A DNA stretch of 35,181 nucleotides from Clostridiales bacterium (GCA_031276725.1 JAISMM010000076.1:1-35181); one strand, 5' to 3'. Numbered from the stretch's first letter, positions 1 through 6,123 are shown. Notes: generated by a model not told the origin, from the letters alone. Program-made: numbers and translations.

Positions 1-793
1 GGTAAGGTACAAGCAGATTGCGCCGCAAATAGCTGGCGGAGTTTTCAACCGAGCCTTTCTCGTGACCTTGAAAAGCGGTCATAAACACGGGCTTCATTTC
101 AAAATGACGGCAGAACGAATCGAAAAACGGCGTGAGAAAACGCTCATATTTTTTGCCGTGATAGAGGATAGAAACATAAGCGGAATCGTTATCGAGCCAT
201 AATTCACGGGGCGCACCGCCGATGTGGCGAAAGATATTTTGCATACACACGAGGAATCCCTCGGTGCTTTTGCCGGGCAGAACCTGCGCGTATGACACGC
301 CCGCATACGGGAAAGACAGCGCGACGATTTGACCGACGCGCTCGGCGCCGCCCGCGTCAAGATAAAAGAACCGCCCGAAATCGGCTTGACACTCGTCGGG
401 TTCGTGGGACAGCGTAAGGAAATAGCCGTGTACCGATTGAAAGATTTGCTCTTTCTTTTTTATATAGGCGGTAAAGACGCAACATTGAACGCCCGCCATT
501 TCGTCGGGATAAGCGGCGCAAAGCTCGCTATAATAATGCTTCATAAATTGTCGCTTATTTTTACGGAACTTGAGCCGCGCTTTTATCCATTCGTCGATAA
601 CGGGGCGGAGCGACAACGGCACAACGCCGACCCTGCGCCACGGGAGTTTGAGTTGCAGGCGGGCGTTTGAATTTAGATAGGTAAAGACGGAGCCGTGCGC
701 GCAATGCATAACCTTACAAAGACGGTGCGCGGGCAGGTTTTTATCGGTTTTAAATTTTTTTGCCTTGTAGGCGCGGGTTATATACGGCTTCAC
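1..793 (-). CDS. IS21/IstA-like transposase with intact DDE triad (3' part cut by window edge)
   Basis: I translated this frame by hand; it opens with GTG at 793-791 and runs 264 codons off the left edge without a stop. The GTG overlaps the TGA of the upstream gene (GTGA, 4-nt overlap), so the two are probably translationally coupled. The protein has an rve/RNase H-like integrase core resembling IstA of IS21: a first Asp in QADFG (D138), a second in LWLDND (D201) and a Glu in KGSVEN (E250) followed by an Arg-rich helix. HIGGAPRELW before D201 matches the usual IstA GGxPxxxxxDN pattern. An N-terminal segment around residues 23-42 could be a helix-turn-helix. The role is presumably strand transfer of an insertion element; an IstB-type ATPase would be expected further left, outside the window. 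It is missed by ATG-only ORF calling. I am confident about the family, less about whether it is active. Confidence 0.82.
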   Translation of the reverse strand, partial: MKPYITRAYKAKKFKTDKNLPAHRLCKVMHCAHGSVFTYLNSNARLQLKLPWRRVGVVPLSLRPVIDEWIKARLKFRKNKRQFMKHYYSELCAAYPDEMAGVQCCVFTAYIKKKEQIFQSVHGYFLTLSHEPDECQADFGRFFYLDAGGAERVGQIVALSFPYAGVSYAQVLPGKSTEGFLVCMQNIFRHIGGAPRELWLDNDSAYVSILYHGKKYERFLTPFFDSFCRHFEMKPVFMTAFQGHEKGSVENSASYLRRNLLVPY

Positions 794-2184
794 TCGTTAC
801 CGCCTTTGTGCAGCGCAAGAATATCCGCTTGCTTTTTCAGGTTTTGCGACACGGCGATTTCGATAATTTTCACGGCGGAATCGAAGTCGGCGGTTTTGGT
901 AAGTTCATATAACGCGCTTGTATAATCGGAAAGCGCGGCGCGGTTTTCGCGCAGGAATTCGACGACGGGAGCACTTAGCGCGGACTTAACGGTGGAATAC
1001 AAGAGGGCGCGGGGACGGGAGCGGAGCACGCGCAAAAGGTCGGCAACGTCCTGAACGTTTTCGGGCGCGTCGGAATACAGCCGCTTAAATTCGTAGACGG
1101 GCTCGTTGTCGAGGTTTCTTATATAAACCTTGTCCTCGGTCAGGCATACATAGACGGAGCGGTTTATTAGCGTTTGCGGCAGATAGTAGCAATGCTTGCT
1201 ATCGAGGACGAGGTCGCCGCGACCGTTTATTTTCCGCCGTTGCCACGACATAACGACGAACGGATTATCGGGCAGAGCGAGCAGGGCGGCTTTGTCCTCA
1301 AAGAACAATTCGCGAGAGGTCAGGGTTTTAGATGCCGTAGTTTTGCGGTCAAGCAGTTTGTCGCAGGAAACAAGCAGGGTTTCGTTAAAAGCGGCAAGGT
1401 CGGAGATTTCCTGCCGAAGCGGGATAATAGAGCGGCGATAATATTTTGACAGGCTTGTAACGACGGTATTCGTGCCGTCGCATACGGGGATAAAGTATTC
1501 GTCGTTGAAGCCGTAAAACAGGATAAAGCGGAGGAGCAATTCGTTTTCAATATCGCTCGGGTCGTGAAGAAAATGCTTGAACAGTTTTGTGGACGCGGAA
1601 AATTTGATACTTTGCGGCACGCCGCCGATATAGGCAAACATTCGTTGAAGCGCGGACAATACGCATTCGGTATTCGTTCCCAAAAGAATTTGCATATAGG
1701 CGGCGTTGCTATGCGGAAAGGCGAGCATTAAAACAAAGCCCTTATGAGGCTTCGATTTGTATGTAAATTCGATAGCGGAGCACCCGACCTCGGCAAGACC
1801 CGCAATCGGCGTAGGCTTCTCGGCTCTCGCGGCTTTGCCGTAGACCTCGGTCAGCAGGCGTTTATACACGATTTGCGTGGCGCGGGGCGACGCTTTGAAG
1901 TCGGGACACTCGGCGACAAGGCGGTCATACACGCGCCTGCCGGTATGGCGTTGCTTGTAAAAGCGGGCTTTGTCCTCGGCGAGCCACCCGCGAATAATAT
2001 CCTCGAACGGCGCAAGTTTAGAAATGGGCTTTTTCATTTCCGCCTCTTGCGGGGTCGCATATTCGGGTTTGAGGTACCTATAAATTGTATTCACGCAATA
2101 GCCCTTACGAGCGGCGATTACCTCGACGGCAACCTTGTCCTCGAAGTAAGATTTGCGTATTTCATTGATTTTTCGCTCGGTCAT
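790..2184 (-). CDS. IstA-like transposase paralogue lacking the DDE catalytic residues
   Basis: This 464-residue protein starts at an ATG preceded by AAGGAG. It begins with a helix-turn-helix-like region (residues about 5-40, ending NTIYRYLKP) and continues with an rve-like fold that aligns with the downstream DDE protein: GFVLMLAFPHSNAAYMQ and AYIGGVPQSI are recognisable IstA landmarks. At the three catalytic positions, however, it has E139 (SAIEF), S196 (KFSAST) and T243 (TVVTSL) in place of D, D and E. The remainder (about 250-464) resembles the beta-barrel and C-terminal region of IstA. It therefore looks like a structural or DNA-binding partner rather than an enzyme. It lies directly upstream of the intact copy with a 4-nt stop/start overlap, and the gene is open throughout, which argues that the loss of catalytic residues is not simple decay. 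Family assignment rests on motif reading only. Confidence 0.75.
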   Translation of the reverse strand: MTERKINEIRKSYFEDKVAVEVIAARKGYCVNTIYRYLKPEYATPQEAEMKKPISKLAPFEDIIRGWLAEDKARFYKQRHTGRRVYDRLVAECPDFKASPRATQIVYKRLLTEVYGKAARAEKPTPIAGLAEVGCSAIEFTYKSKPHKGFVLMLAFPHSNAAYMQILLGTNTECVLSALQRMFAYIGGVPQSIKFSASTKLFKHFLHDPSDIENELLLRFILFYGFNDEYFIPVCDGTNTVVTSLSKYYRRSIIPLRQEISDLAAFNETLLVSCDKLLDRKTTASKTLTSRELFFEDKAALLALPDNPFVVMSWQRRKINGRGDLVLDSKHCYYLPQTLINRSVYVCLTEDKVYIRNLDNEPVYEFKRLYSDAPENVQDVADLLRVLRSRPRALLYSTVKSALSAPVVEFLRENRAALSDYTSALYELTKTADFDSAVKIIEIAVSQNLKKQADILALHKGGNE

Positions 2185-2429
2185 TAGTTCTCCTTGCGCG
2201 GCGTAAGAGCCGCATATATAAATAAAGTATAGTGTATAACGGCGGGAAACGGGTCAAAAAAGAGAGCGGAGGCGCACAAAACATTCAAATCCCGCTTTCA
2301 CGCAGGGCATAAAAATAGCGGAGGTTCAACCCCCGCTATACGAAATTTGCGGCAACGCTTTTTTGAAGTTATTTTGACGGACGGAAAACCGAAACAGCGA
2401 ACCCCGAAAAAAGCTTAAAACGCCCCCGC
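2185..2429. other. Spacer between tRNA operon and IstA-like genes
   Basis: No gene seen. On the minus strand there is an AAGGAG ribosome site just before the IstA-like start, and TTGACC and TATACT boxes about 20 bp apart, a poor spacing for a sigma-A promoter. A terminator-like hairpin is listed separately. I could not identify the outer inverted repeat of an insertion element here. Confidence 0.5.
2311..2338 (-). terminator. Rho-independent terminator-like hairpin (minus strand)
   Basis: TAGCGG at 2316-2321 pairs with CCGCTA at 2333-2338, extended by GGT/ACC inside. On the minus strand the stem is followed by TTTTT (2315-2311). It is a second stop downstream of the tRNA operon and insulates the IstA-like genes from it. 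Confidence 0.65.
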
Positions 2430-2482
2430 AATAAAGAATAAAGGACGGTCAGAGCGGAATTTTTATCCGAACGACCGTCCTT
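2430..2482 (-). terminator. Terminator of the tRNA operon
   Basis: AAGGACGGTC (2441-2450) and GACCGTCCTT (2473-2482) form a perfect 10-bp stem, with a smaller CGGA/TCCG stem in the loop. On the minus strand it is followed by a T-rich stretch (TATTCTTTATT). It begins only 3 nt after the encoded CCA of tRNA-Tyr. Confidence 0.8.
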
Positions 2483-2485
2483 ATA

Positions 2486-2570
2486 TGGTGGGCGGGGGTG
2501 GATTCGAACCACCGAAAGCGGAGCTGACAGATTTACAGTCTGTTCCCTTTGGCCACTCGGGAACCCGCCC
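2486..2570 (-). tRNA. tRNA-Tyr (GTA)
   Basis: 85-nt minus-strand tRNA with a long variable arm. Acceptor GGGCGGG (2570-2564) pairs with CCCGCCC (2496-2490); the T arm reads GGTTCGAATCC; the anticodon loop contains GTA. Discriminator A and CCA are encoded. It is the last gene of the tRNA operon. Confidence 0.95.
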
Positions 2571-2762
2571 GTATAATTTATTAAGTTTTTGTGAGGGGGA
2601 TTGTCGCCGTCATGACGGGTTTCGAGGAATTGCTTAGCGCCGCTTTGGCGGACTTGGCGGATTGTCGTTGCCACGCGACGTGATAATATTGGCGATTTAG
2701 CCCTTGAACATGCCATAAAAGGGGCAAATTGGGGTAGTATGTCAGACATAGTACGAGGGTGA
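2571..2762. other. 192-bp spacer between tRNA-Thr and tRNA-Tyr
   Basis: This is the largest gap in the tRNA operon. It holds one copy of the 19-bp palindromic repeat (2735-2753) and a small CCGC/GCGG stem near 2640-2655. No gene is seen. Since the tRNAs on both sides are co-oriented and share one promoter, it is likely transcribed and processed out. Confidence 0.5.
2735..2753 (+). repeat. Palindromic repeat copy 1 (TAGTATGTC-A-GACATAGTA)
   Basis: Copy in the tRNA-Thr/tRNA-Tyr spacer. One mismatch in the outer palindrome; it extends by a G...C pair to 21 bp (2734-2754). One of two copies that do not encode M-x-D-I in a gene. Confidence 0.85.
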
Positions 2763-2838
2763 TGGAGCTCGAGATGGGACTTGAACCCGCAACCTACTGA
2801 TTACAAATCAGTTGCTCTACCGATTGAGCTACTCGAGC
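2763..2838 (-). tRNA. tRNA-Thr (TGT)
   Basis: 76-nt minus-strand tRNA. Acceptor GCTCGAG pairs with CTCGAGC; the anticodon stem ACTGA/TCAGT encloses TTTGTAA, anticodon TGT. CCA is encoded (2765-2763). Confidence 0.95.
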
Positions 2839-2846
2839 GTGCGATG

Positions 2847-2922
2847 TGGTGCCTCGAGGCGGAATTGAACCACCGACACGAGGATTTTCAGTCCTCTGCT
2901 CTACCTACTGAGCTATCGAGGC
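2847..2922 (-). tRNA. tRNA-Phe (GAA)
   Basis: 76-nt minus-strand tRNA. Acceptor GCCTCGA/TCGAGGC; anticodon stem GAGGA/TCCTC around CTGAAAA, anticodon GAA. CCA is encoded. It lies only 8 nt from tRNA-Thr and from tRNA-Asp. Confidence 0.95.
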
Positions 2923-2930
2923 AAAAAAAA

Positions 2931-3007
2931 TGGCGACCTGGAAGGGACTCGAACCCTCGACCTCTAGCGTGACAGGCTAGCGTTCTAACCATCTGAACTA
3001 CCAGGCC
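2931..3007 (-). tRNA. tRNA-Asp (GTC)
   Basis: 77-nt minus-strand tRNA. Acceptor GGCCTGG pairs with CCAGGTC (one G-T pair); anticodon stem CTAGC/GCTAG around CTGTCAC, anticodon GTC. Discriminator G and CCA are encoded. Confidence 0.94.
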
Positions 3008-3166
3008 AATATTTTTTGCTGTTTTTTTGCGCCGTGTCCACTTGAGGCGCAAGGGAGTGGGGACATTTTTGGCGCCGCTTTTACGAGTATCGCTTCGGAA
3101 AACTCCGACAAGTTTAGTCGACTTTAAGCCGCTCCGCTTGTCCGAAGTTTTCTTCGGGGGGGGCGG

Positions 3167-3243
3167 TGGTGGGCCTTCAGGGACTTGAACCCCGGACAAG
3201 CCGGTTATGAGCCGGCTGCTCTAACCAACTGAGCTAAAGGCCC
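3167..3243 (-). tRNA. tRNA with CAT anticodon (elongator Met most likely)
   Basis: 77-nt minus-strand tRNA, first in the operon. Acceptor GGGCCTT/AAGGCCC; anticodon stem GCCGG/CCGGC around CTCATAA, anticodon CAT; CCA encoded. The paired first base argues against initiator tRNA. A lysidine-modified tRNA-Ile2 cannot be excluded from sequence. The 159-bp gap to tRNA-Asp (3008-3166) contains an imperfect long inverted repeat (about 3093-3156) and no gene. Confidence 0.9.
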
Positions 3244-3296
3244 TAAAAAGCGATACGCCGAAAAAAATAATATGCCGGAACGAGTCCGACTTAAAT

Positions 3297-3325
3297 ACTA
3301 TACTATAAATCTATCCGAATGTCAA
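3297..3325 (-). promoter_or_regulatory. Sigma-A type promoter of the tRNA operon
   Basis: On the minus strand TTGACA (3325-3320) is followed after exactly 17 bp by TATAGT (3302-3297). This is a near-consensus promoter about 45 bp upstream of tRNA-Met, as expected for stable RNA. Confidence 0.85.
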
Positions 3326-3372
3326 CAAAAAAGACGCGAAAAATTATAAAATTTCAGCGCGGGTAAAGTTTT

Positions 3373-3425
3373 ATACTTGTATAGAACAGTAAATTAAACT
3401 GTTTTATGCAAGTATTTTTAATTTA
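3373..3425 (+). promoter_or_regulatory. 18-bp inverted repeat with T-rich tail before the accessory module
   Basis: Arm 3373-3390 pairs with arm 3398-3415 over all 18 positions if two G-U wobbles are allowed, around a 7-nt loop AAATTAA, followed by TTTTTAATTT. It stands directly before the ribosome site of the first small gene (GGGAG at 3427). It may be a terminator/attenuator in the leader, or a protein-binding or element-end site. Confidence 0.6.
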
Positions 3426-3439
3426 AGGGAGTTATTAAA

Positions 3440-3708
3440 ATGAAAAAACAAATTGTGAAATCAAAAGGTAAATTTGCTGTGGTTCATAATGACGGAATTT
3501 TGGTTAGAGGAATAAATCGTTCATATGTAAATTTTGCTAGTGATTTTTCAAGGGCAATGACTTTTTCTAGTTTAGATGACGCAAAAGATATGGCTAGATT
3601 TATAAATGAAAAAGTGTCGGAAAGTTTGGGTAAAAAGTTTCTGTTTATAGCGTTGTTTCAAATAAAGACTATAAAAAGCCTGATTATTTGAAAAAAACTA
3701 AAAAGTAA
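3440..3708 (+). pseudogene. Small unknown protein with a frameshift at an A5 run
   Basis: The open frame from ATG 3440 (GGGAG ribosome site) is 83 codons and ends at 3691 in an unlikely hydrophobic tail. If one A is added to the A5 run at 3632-3636, the reading continues in the other frame to TAA at 3706-3708, giving a Lys/Tyr-rich end (VSNKDYKKPDYLKKTKK) more like the start of the protein. The stop would then abut the AAAGGAG site of the next gene. So either the gene is broken, the assembly lost one A, or ribosomes slip here. No family recognised. It is the first gene of the accessory module. Confidence 0.6.
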
Positions 3709-3724
3709 AGGAGCGTAAAAGGAA

Positions 3725-4351
3725 ATGACTAGCGGGAGCGACAAGTACATAGAAACGGTGCGGACGTTGGGCAAGCTGTATGACTTTATCAACAAGGAAT
3801 TTTTCAATTCCGAGTTGGACAAACCCGTTATTGCCATATCGCCCGACGTGCGGAATAAGGCAAAGGGTTGGTTTACTCTTAAAAAGGTATGGAAAGAGAA
3901 CGAGCTTGACGAGGGCGAACACGAGATAAATATATCTGCTAATTTCTTAAACCGTCCGCTAGTCGATATATGCGAAACGATTATTCACGAAATGTGCCAC
4001 TATTACGCTAGCGTCCATAACATACAAGACTGTTCGCGTTCCTGCGTTTACCATAACAAGTGTTTTAAGCAGATTGCCGAAAAGCACGGACTATCCGTTG
4101 AGTTAGTCAAGAAAAGCGGTTGGTCGCAAACGTCTTTGACGGACGATAGCAAGGCAAAGATAGAAAAGTTTTTGAATAACGATAATTCCCTAAATTTTTA
4201 TCGTATTGAGGAAACAAAAGGAATGAAAATAAAGAGTTCTATCACCCGTAAGTATGTATGTCCCGTATGCGGGCAAAGCGTAAGAGCGACAAAGGAAGTA
4301 AACGTAATTTGCGGCGATTGCGATAAAGTTATGCAAGAGGAAAAGGAGTAG
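3725..4351 (+). CDS. SprT-like zinc metalloprotease domain protein
   Basis: A 208-residue protein with a SprT-like layout: an N-terminal helical part (YDFINKEFFNSEL, typical of SprT proteins), a metal-binding HExxH helix (IIHEMCHYYA, about residues 90-99), a further His within a conserved YHNKCFKQIAEKHG segment, and a C-terminal zinc ribbon (CPVCGQ ... CGDC). SprT/Spartan-family proteins act on DNA-linked or DNA-bound proteins; bacterial ones are often carried by mobile elements. Start ATG at 3725 follows AAAGGAG at a distance of about 10 nt. It sits in an AT-rich run of small co-oriented genes. Its last six codons (MQEEKE) are repeated exactly at the end of the next gene. Family assignment is good; substrate unknown. 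Confidence 0.8.
   Translation: MTSGSDKYIETVRTLGKLYDFINKEFFNSELDKPVIAISPDVRNKAKGWFTLKKVWKENELDEGEHEINISANFLNRPLVDICETIIHEMCHYYASVHNIQDCSRSCVYHNKCFKQIAEKHGLSVELVKKSGWSQTSLTDDSKAKIEKFLNNDNSLNFYRIEETKGMKIKSSITRKYVCPVCGQSVRATKEVNVICGDCDKVMQEEKE
4331..4350 (+). repeat. 20-bp direct repeat with embedded ribosome site, copy 1
   Basis: Identical to 4661-4680. It encodes the terminal MQEEKE of the SprT-like protein and contains AAAAGGAG, which serves as ribosome site for the gene starting at 4358. Confidence 0.9.
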
Positions 4352-4357
4352 AATCAT

Positions 4358-4681
4358 ATGTTAGCGCAAAAAAGATATTCGGACGATGAATATTTATCTA
4401 TGTTATTATTCGCCGCGAAAGTTGATAATGAACAAGCAATGTGCGAAGTTAAGGAACACCAAAAATTTTTTGGTAAGCGCGTTGAAGTTTTCAAGGGTCG
4501 AAAATGTCCGATTGGAATCAAAGGTACGGTTTTTTATTTAAGCCGCAAACACTATGGGAAAAGCTATCATTTTGGTTTTTTAACCCGAGTCGGAATTGTT
4601 ATAGATGACGGCGAAAAATTTTGGACAAGCTCCGACAATATAAAAATTTGCAATGAAATTATGCAAGAGGAAAAGGAGTAA
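4358..4681 (+). CDS. Small unknown accessory protein
   Basis: 107 residues, no recognised family. The central part (KRVEVFKGRKCPIGIKGTV) resembles a short beta-barrel of KOW/SH3 type, a guess only. It starts 6 nt after the upstream stop, using the GGAG inside the upstream gene's end. Its own C-terminus repeats the upstream MQEEKE exactly at DNA level and provides the ribosome site for the 4687 ORF. Likely part of the same operon and mobile module. Confidence 0.7.
   Translation: MLAQKRYSDDEYLSMLLFAAKVDNEQAMCEVKEHQKFFGKRVEVFKGRKCPIGIKGTVFYLSRKHYGKSYHFGFLTRVGIVIDDGEKFWTSSDNIKICNEIMQEEKE
4661..4680 (+). repeat. 20-bp direct repeat with embedded ribosome site, copy 2
   Basis: Exact copy of 4331-4350 at the end of the 107-residue gene. 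Supplies AAAAGGAG for the ORF at 4687. Confidence 0.9.
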
Positions 4682-4686
4682 CGGCT

Positions 4687-4830
4687 ATGAAAGGCGATAA
4701 AAAAATACATAGACGTAAAATTAGTAAAAAAATGCTTAAAGACATTTACGGCGAATTCTATTACGAATTATTTGAAAACGATAACACGCGCAAATCACAA
4801 AAAAAAATTAAAGGAAGTAATGAAAAATGA
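4687..4830 (+). CDS. Small basic protein, 47 residues
   Basis: ATG at 4687 lies 7-8 nt after AAAAGGAG. The product is Lys/Arg-rich in its first half (KKIHRRKISKKMLKD), then has an aromatic stretch (YGEFYYELFE). It ends in ATGA shared with the next start (4-nt overlap), good evidence that it is translated. No family recognised. Confidence 0.65.
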   Translation: MKGDKKIHRRKISKKMLKDIYGEFYYELFENDNTRKSQKKIKGSNEK

Positions 4831-5018
4831 AAAAAGCTAAAAAATATACCGCAAAAGTTCTTGGTGAAAGAGTTGATTATTATAGCTGTTCAAGAAAAAA
4901 CAGCTTAATTAATCGTCTTGACGCTATTTTGTCTTTTCATAGATTTACGGGGCAAGACGCTTTGCGTTCTGCTTTGCCGATTTCTTATATAGTTAAAGAC
5001 GTAAAGTTAAAAAAGTAA
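4827..5018 (+). CDS. Small basic unknown protein, 63 residues
   Basis: Start overlaps the previous stop (ATGA). The previous gene's end contains GGAAG as ribosome site. The product is basic and rich in Lys, with no recognised domain. It is the last gene before the ribozyme-bearing spacer. Confidence 0.6.
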   Translation: MKKAKKYTAKVLGERVDYYSCSRKNSLINRLDAILSFHRFTGQDALRSALPISYIVKDVKLKK

Positions 5019-5027
5019 TAACGCGCA

Positions 5028-5053
5028 AATAACGGGTTCCTCCTACCGTTATT
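5028..5053 (+). promoter_or_regulatory. Hairpin exposing an anti-Shine-Dalgarno-like loop
   Basis: AATAACGG (5028-5035) and CCGTTATT (5046-5053) form a perfect 8-bp stem. The 10-nt loop GTTCCTCCTA contains TCCTCC, complementary to GGAGGA. There is no T-run, so it is not a standard terminator. It lies just upstream of the ribozyme. Confidence 0.6.
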
Positions 5054-5060
5054 ATATACA

Positions 5061-5151
5061 GACAAGTCGGTCTGACGAGTCGCTGAGAATTGCGACGAAA
5101 TAGTAATGCGGGGTTTGCCTCCGCTCCGCATTACTATCACCGACAAAAGTC
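5061..5151 (+). ncRNA. Type I hammerhead self-cleaving ribozyme
   Basis: All core elements are present in order. Stem I: GTCGGT (5066-5071) with ACCGAC (5139-5144), extended by GAC/GTC (5061-5063 with 5149-5151) across an AA/AAAA internal loop. CTGACGA core at 5072-5078 (C3 to A9). Stem II: GTCGC (5079-5083) with GCGAC (5092-5096), loop TGAGAATT. GAAA at 5097-5100. Stem III: 11 bp, 5101-5111 with 5126-5136. Then T5137 pairs with A5100 (15.1-16.1) and C5138 is the cleavage nucleotide. The open end is stem I, hence type I. R10.1-Y11.1 is G-C as in the consensus. The stem II loop and the stem I internal loop are placed for the usual tertiary contact. It lies between two co-oriented genes, so cleavage would split the transcript just before the 168-residue gene. 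Hammerheads are known from phage-related and mobile DNA in bacteria. Confidence 0.9.
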
Positions 5152-5202
5152 GGAATAAAAAATTTAGTCGGCTAGACGTAAAATAGTAAAGGAAAGAAAG
5201 AA

Positions 5203-5709
5203 ATGGCAAACGAAAAGAACGTAACGGACAGGACGGAAACGGAAGTTAAGAACGTAGCGGAAACGAACGTAAACGTTGAAACGGAAACGGACACGACGGC
5301 GGAGTACGGCGTAAAGCTGTATTTAATGCGCGAGGCGGCTAAGGACAAATTTGGCAAGCTGATTAAAACGAAAAACGGCTTACAAATTTATAATTACAAA
5401 GTCCACGGCAACATTCGCGGGCGCGAAACGAAAATTGATTTTTCGGGTTCGGACAAGGGCGGTTTTGAGCCGCTCGACATAGTTTATAACGGCACGGACA
5501 AAGCGGAATTATCCGTTATCGAATACGAATTCGATAATAACGGTAAAAAACAATTTGGCGTTCGTTATGTCGCATCGAGCTTTGACGAGGACGACGGCGT
5601 GTTATATAAGTCGGTAGTCCGACCCTCTCGCAAGAGCGATTCCGACCTTATGGATATGTACCTTAGTATCTTAAAGAATAAGGCGGCGCGAGGGCGTAAC
5701 AATGGCTAG
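5203..5709 (+). CDS. Putative phage-type ssDNA-binding protein
   Basis: 168 residues. The first about 35 are Thr/Glu/Val-rich and probably disordered; the rest is beta-strand-rich (YGVKLYLMREA, NYKVHGNIRGRETKIDFSG, EPLDIVYNGTDKAELSVIEYEF) ending in a Lys/Arg patch (KNKAARGRNNG). The layout resembles small OB-type or filamentous-phage gpV-like ssDNA-binding proteins, but I recognise the family only vaguely. The ribosome site AAAGGAAAG precedes ATG 5203. Its leader would be the 3' product of hammerhead cleavage. The stop overlaps the next start by 8 nt. Confidence 0.55.
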   Translation: MANEKNVTDRTETEVKNVAETNVNVETETDTTAEYGVKLYLMREAAKDKFGKLIKTKNGLQIYNYKVHGNIRGRETKIDFSGSDKGGFEPLDIVYNGTDKAELSVIEYEFDNNGKKQFGVRYVASSFDEDDGVLYKSVVRPSRKSDSDLMDMYLSILKNKAARGRNNG

Positions 5710-5926
5710 ATTTATAGAGTTACACCCGCAAGTCGATAACGAGTGTCAAGACAGAGCCGAGTACGTTCGGGAATTAATGAATCTTGATTTGATATTCGCT
5801 TTTTCCGATAGGAGCGGCAAGCAAGCCTCATTTTTGGCAATGTCCACGGACGGCGAATTTTTGGAAACGTTGTTGTTGGAAACGTACGAGGAAGTCGCGG
5901 AAAAGATAAAGGCGGTAGGCGTATGA
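5702..5926 (+). CDS. Small acidic unknown protein, 74 residues
   Basis: Starts inside the end of the 168-residue gene (8-nt overlap) and ends in ATGA shared with the next start, so it is well fixed between two coupled genes. Sequence is acidic (ETLLLETYEEVAEKIKA) and probably alpha/beta. No family recognised. Confidence 0.7.
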   Translation: MARFIELHPQVDNECQDRAEYVRELMNLDLIFAFSDRSGKQASFLAMSTDGEFLETLLLETYEEVAEKIKAVGV

Positions 5927-6108
5927 GCAAGAAAAACAAGGTAGTTCGTTGCAAAATCTGCGGCGAGGAAATCACCGACGATATGGCGGCGTGGGAATGT
6001 CCCGTATGCGGACGTATCGTTTGCGAGAGTTGTTACAACACTTGGAACGATTATTGCGACGAATGCAACGAAAAATCTAAAAGCCGTTACGACTTTTTGA
6101 CGGCGTAA
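5923..6108 (+). CDS. Zinc-ribbon / treble-clef small protein
   Basis: 61 residues with four CxxC pairs: CKIC, CPVC, CESC and CDEC. The spacing suggests two bound zinc ions in a RING-like or double-ribbon fold. Start overlaps the previous stop (ATGA). Probably a nucleic-acid- or protein-binding accessory factor of the module. Last gene before the terminator at 6124. Confidence 0.7.
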   Translation: MSKKNKVVRCKICGEEITDDMAAWECPVCGRIVCESCYNTWNDYCDECNEKSKSRYDFLTA

Positions 6109-6123
6109 AAGAATGGCTGAGCT

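Noticed and set aside
329-670. 113-codon plus-strand ORF
   Set aside because: Shadow of the intact minus-strand IstA-like frame, which shows all DDE motifs.
2369-3199. Several ORFs across the tRNA operon
   Set aside because: They translate tRNA genes and their spacers; the tRNAs fold completely.
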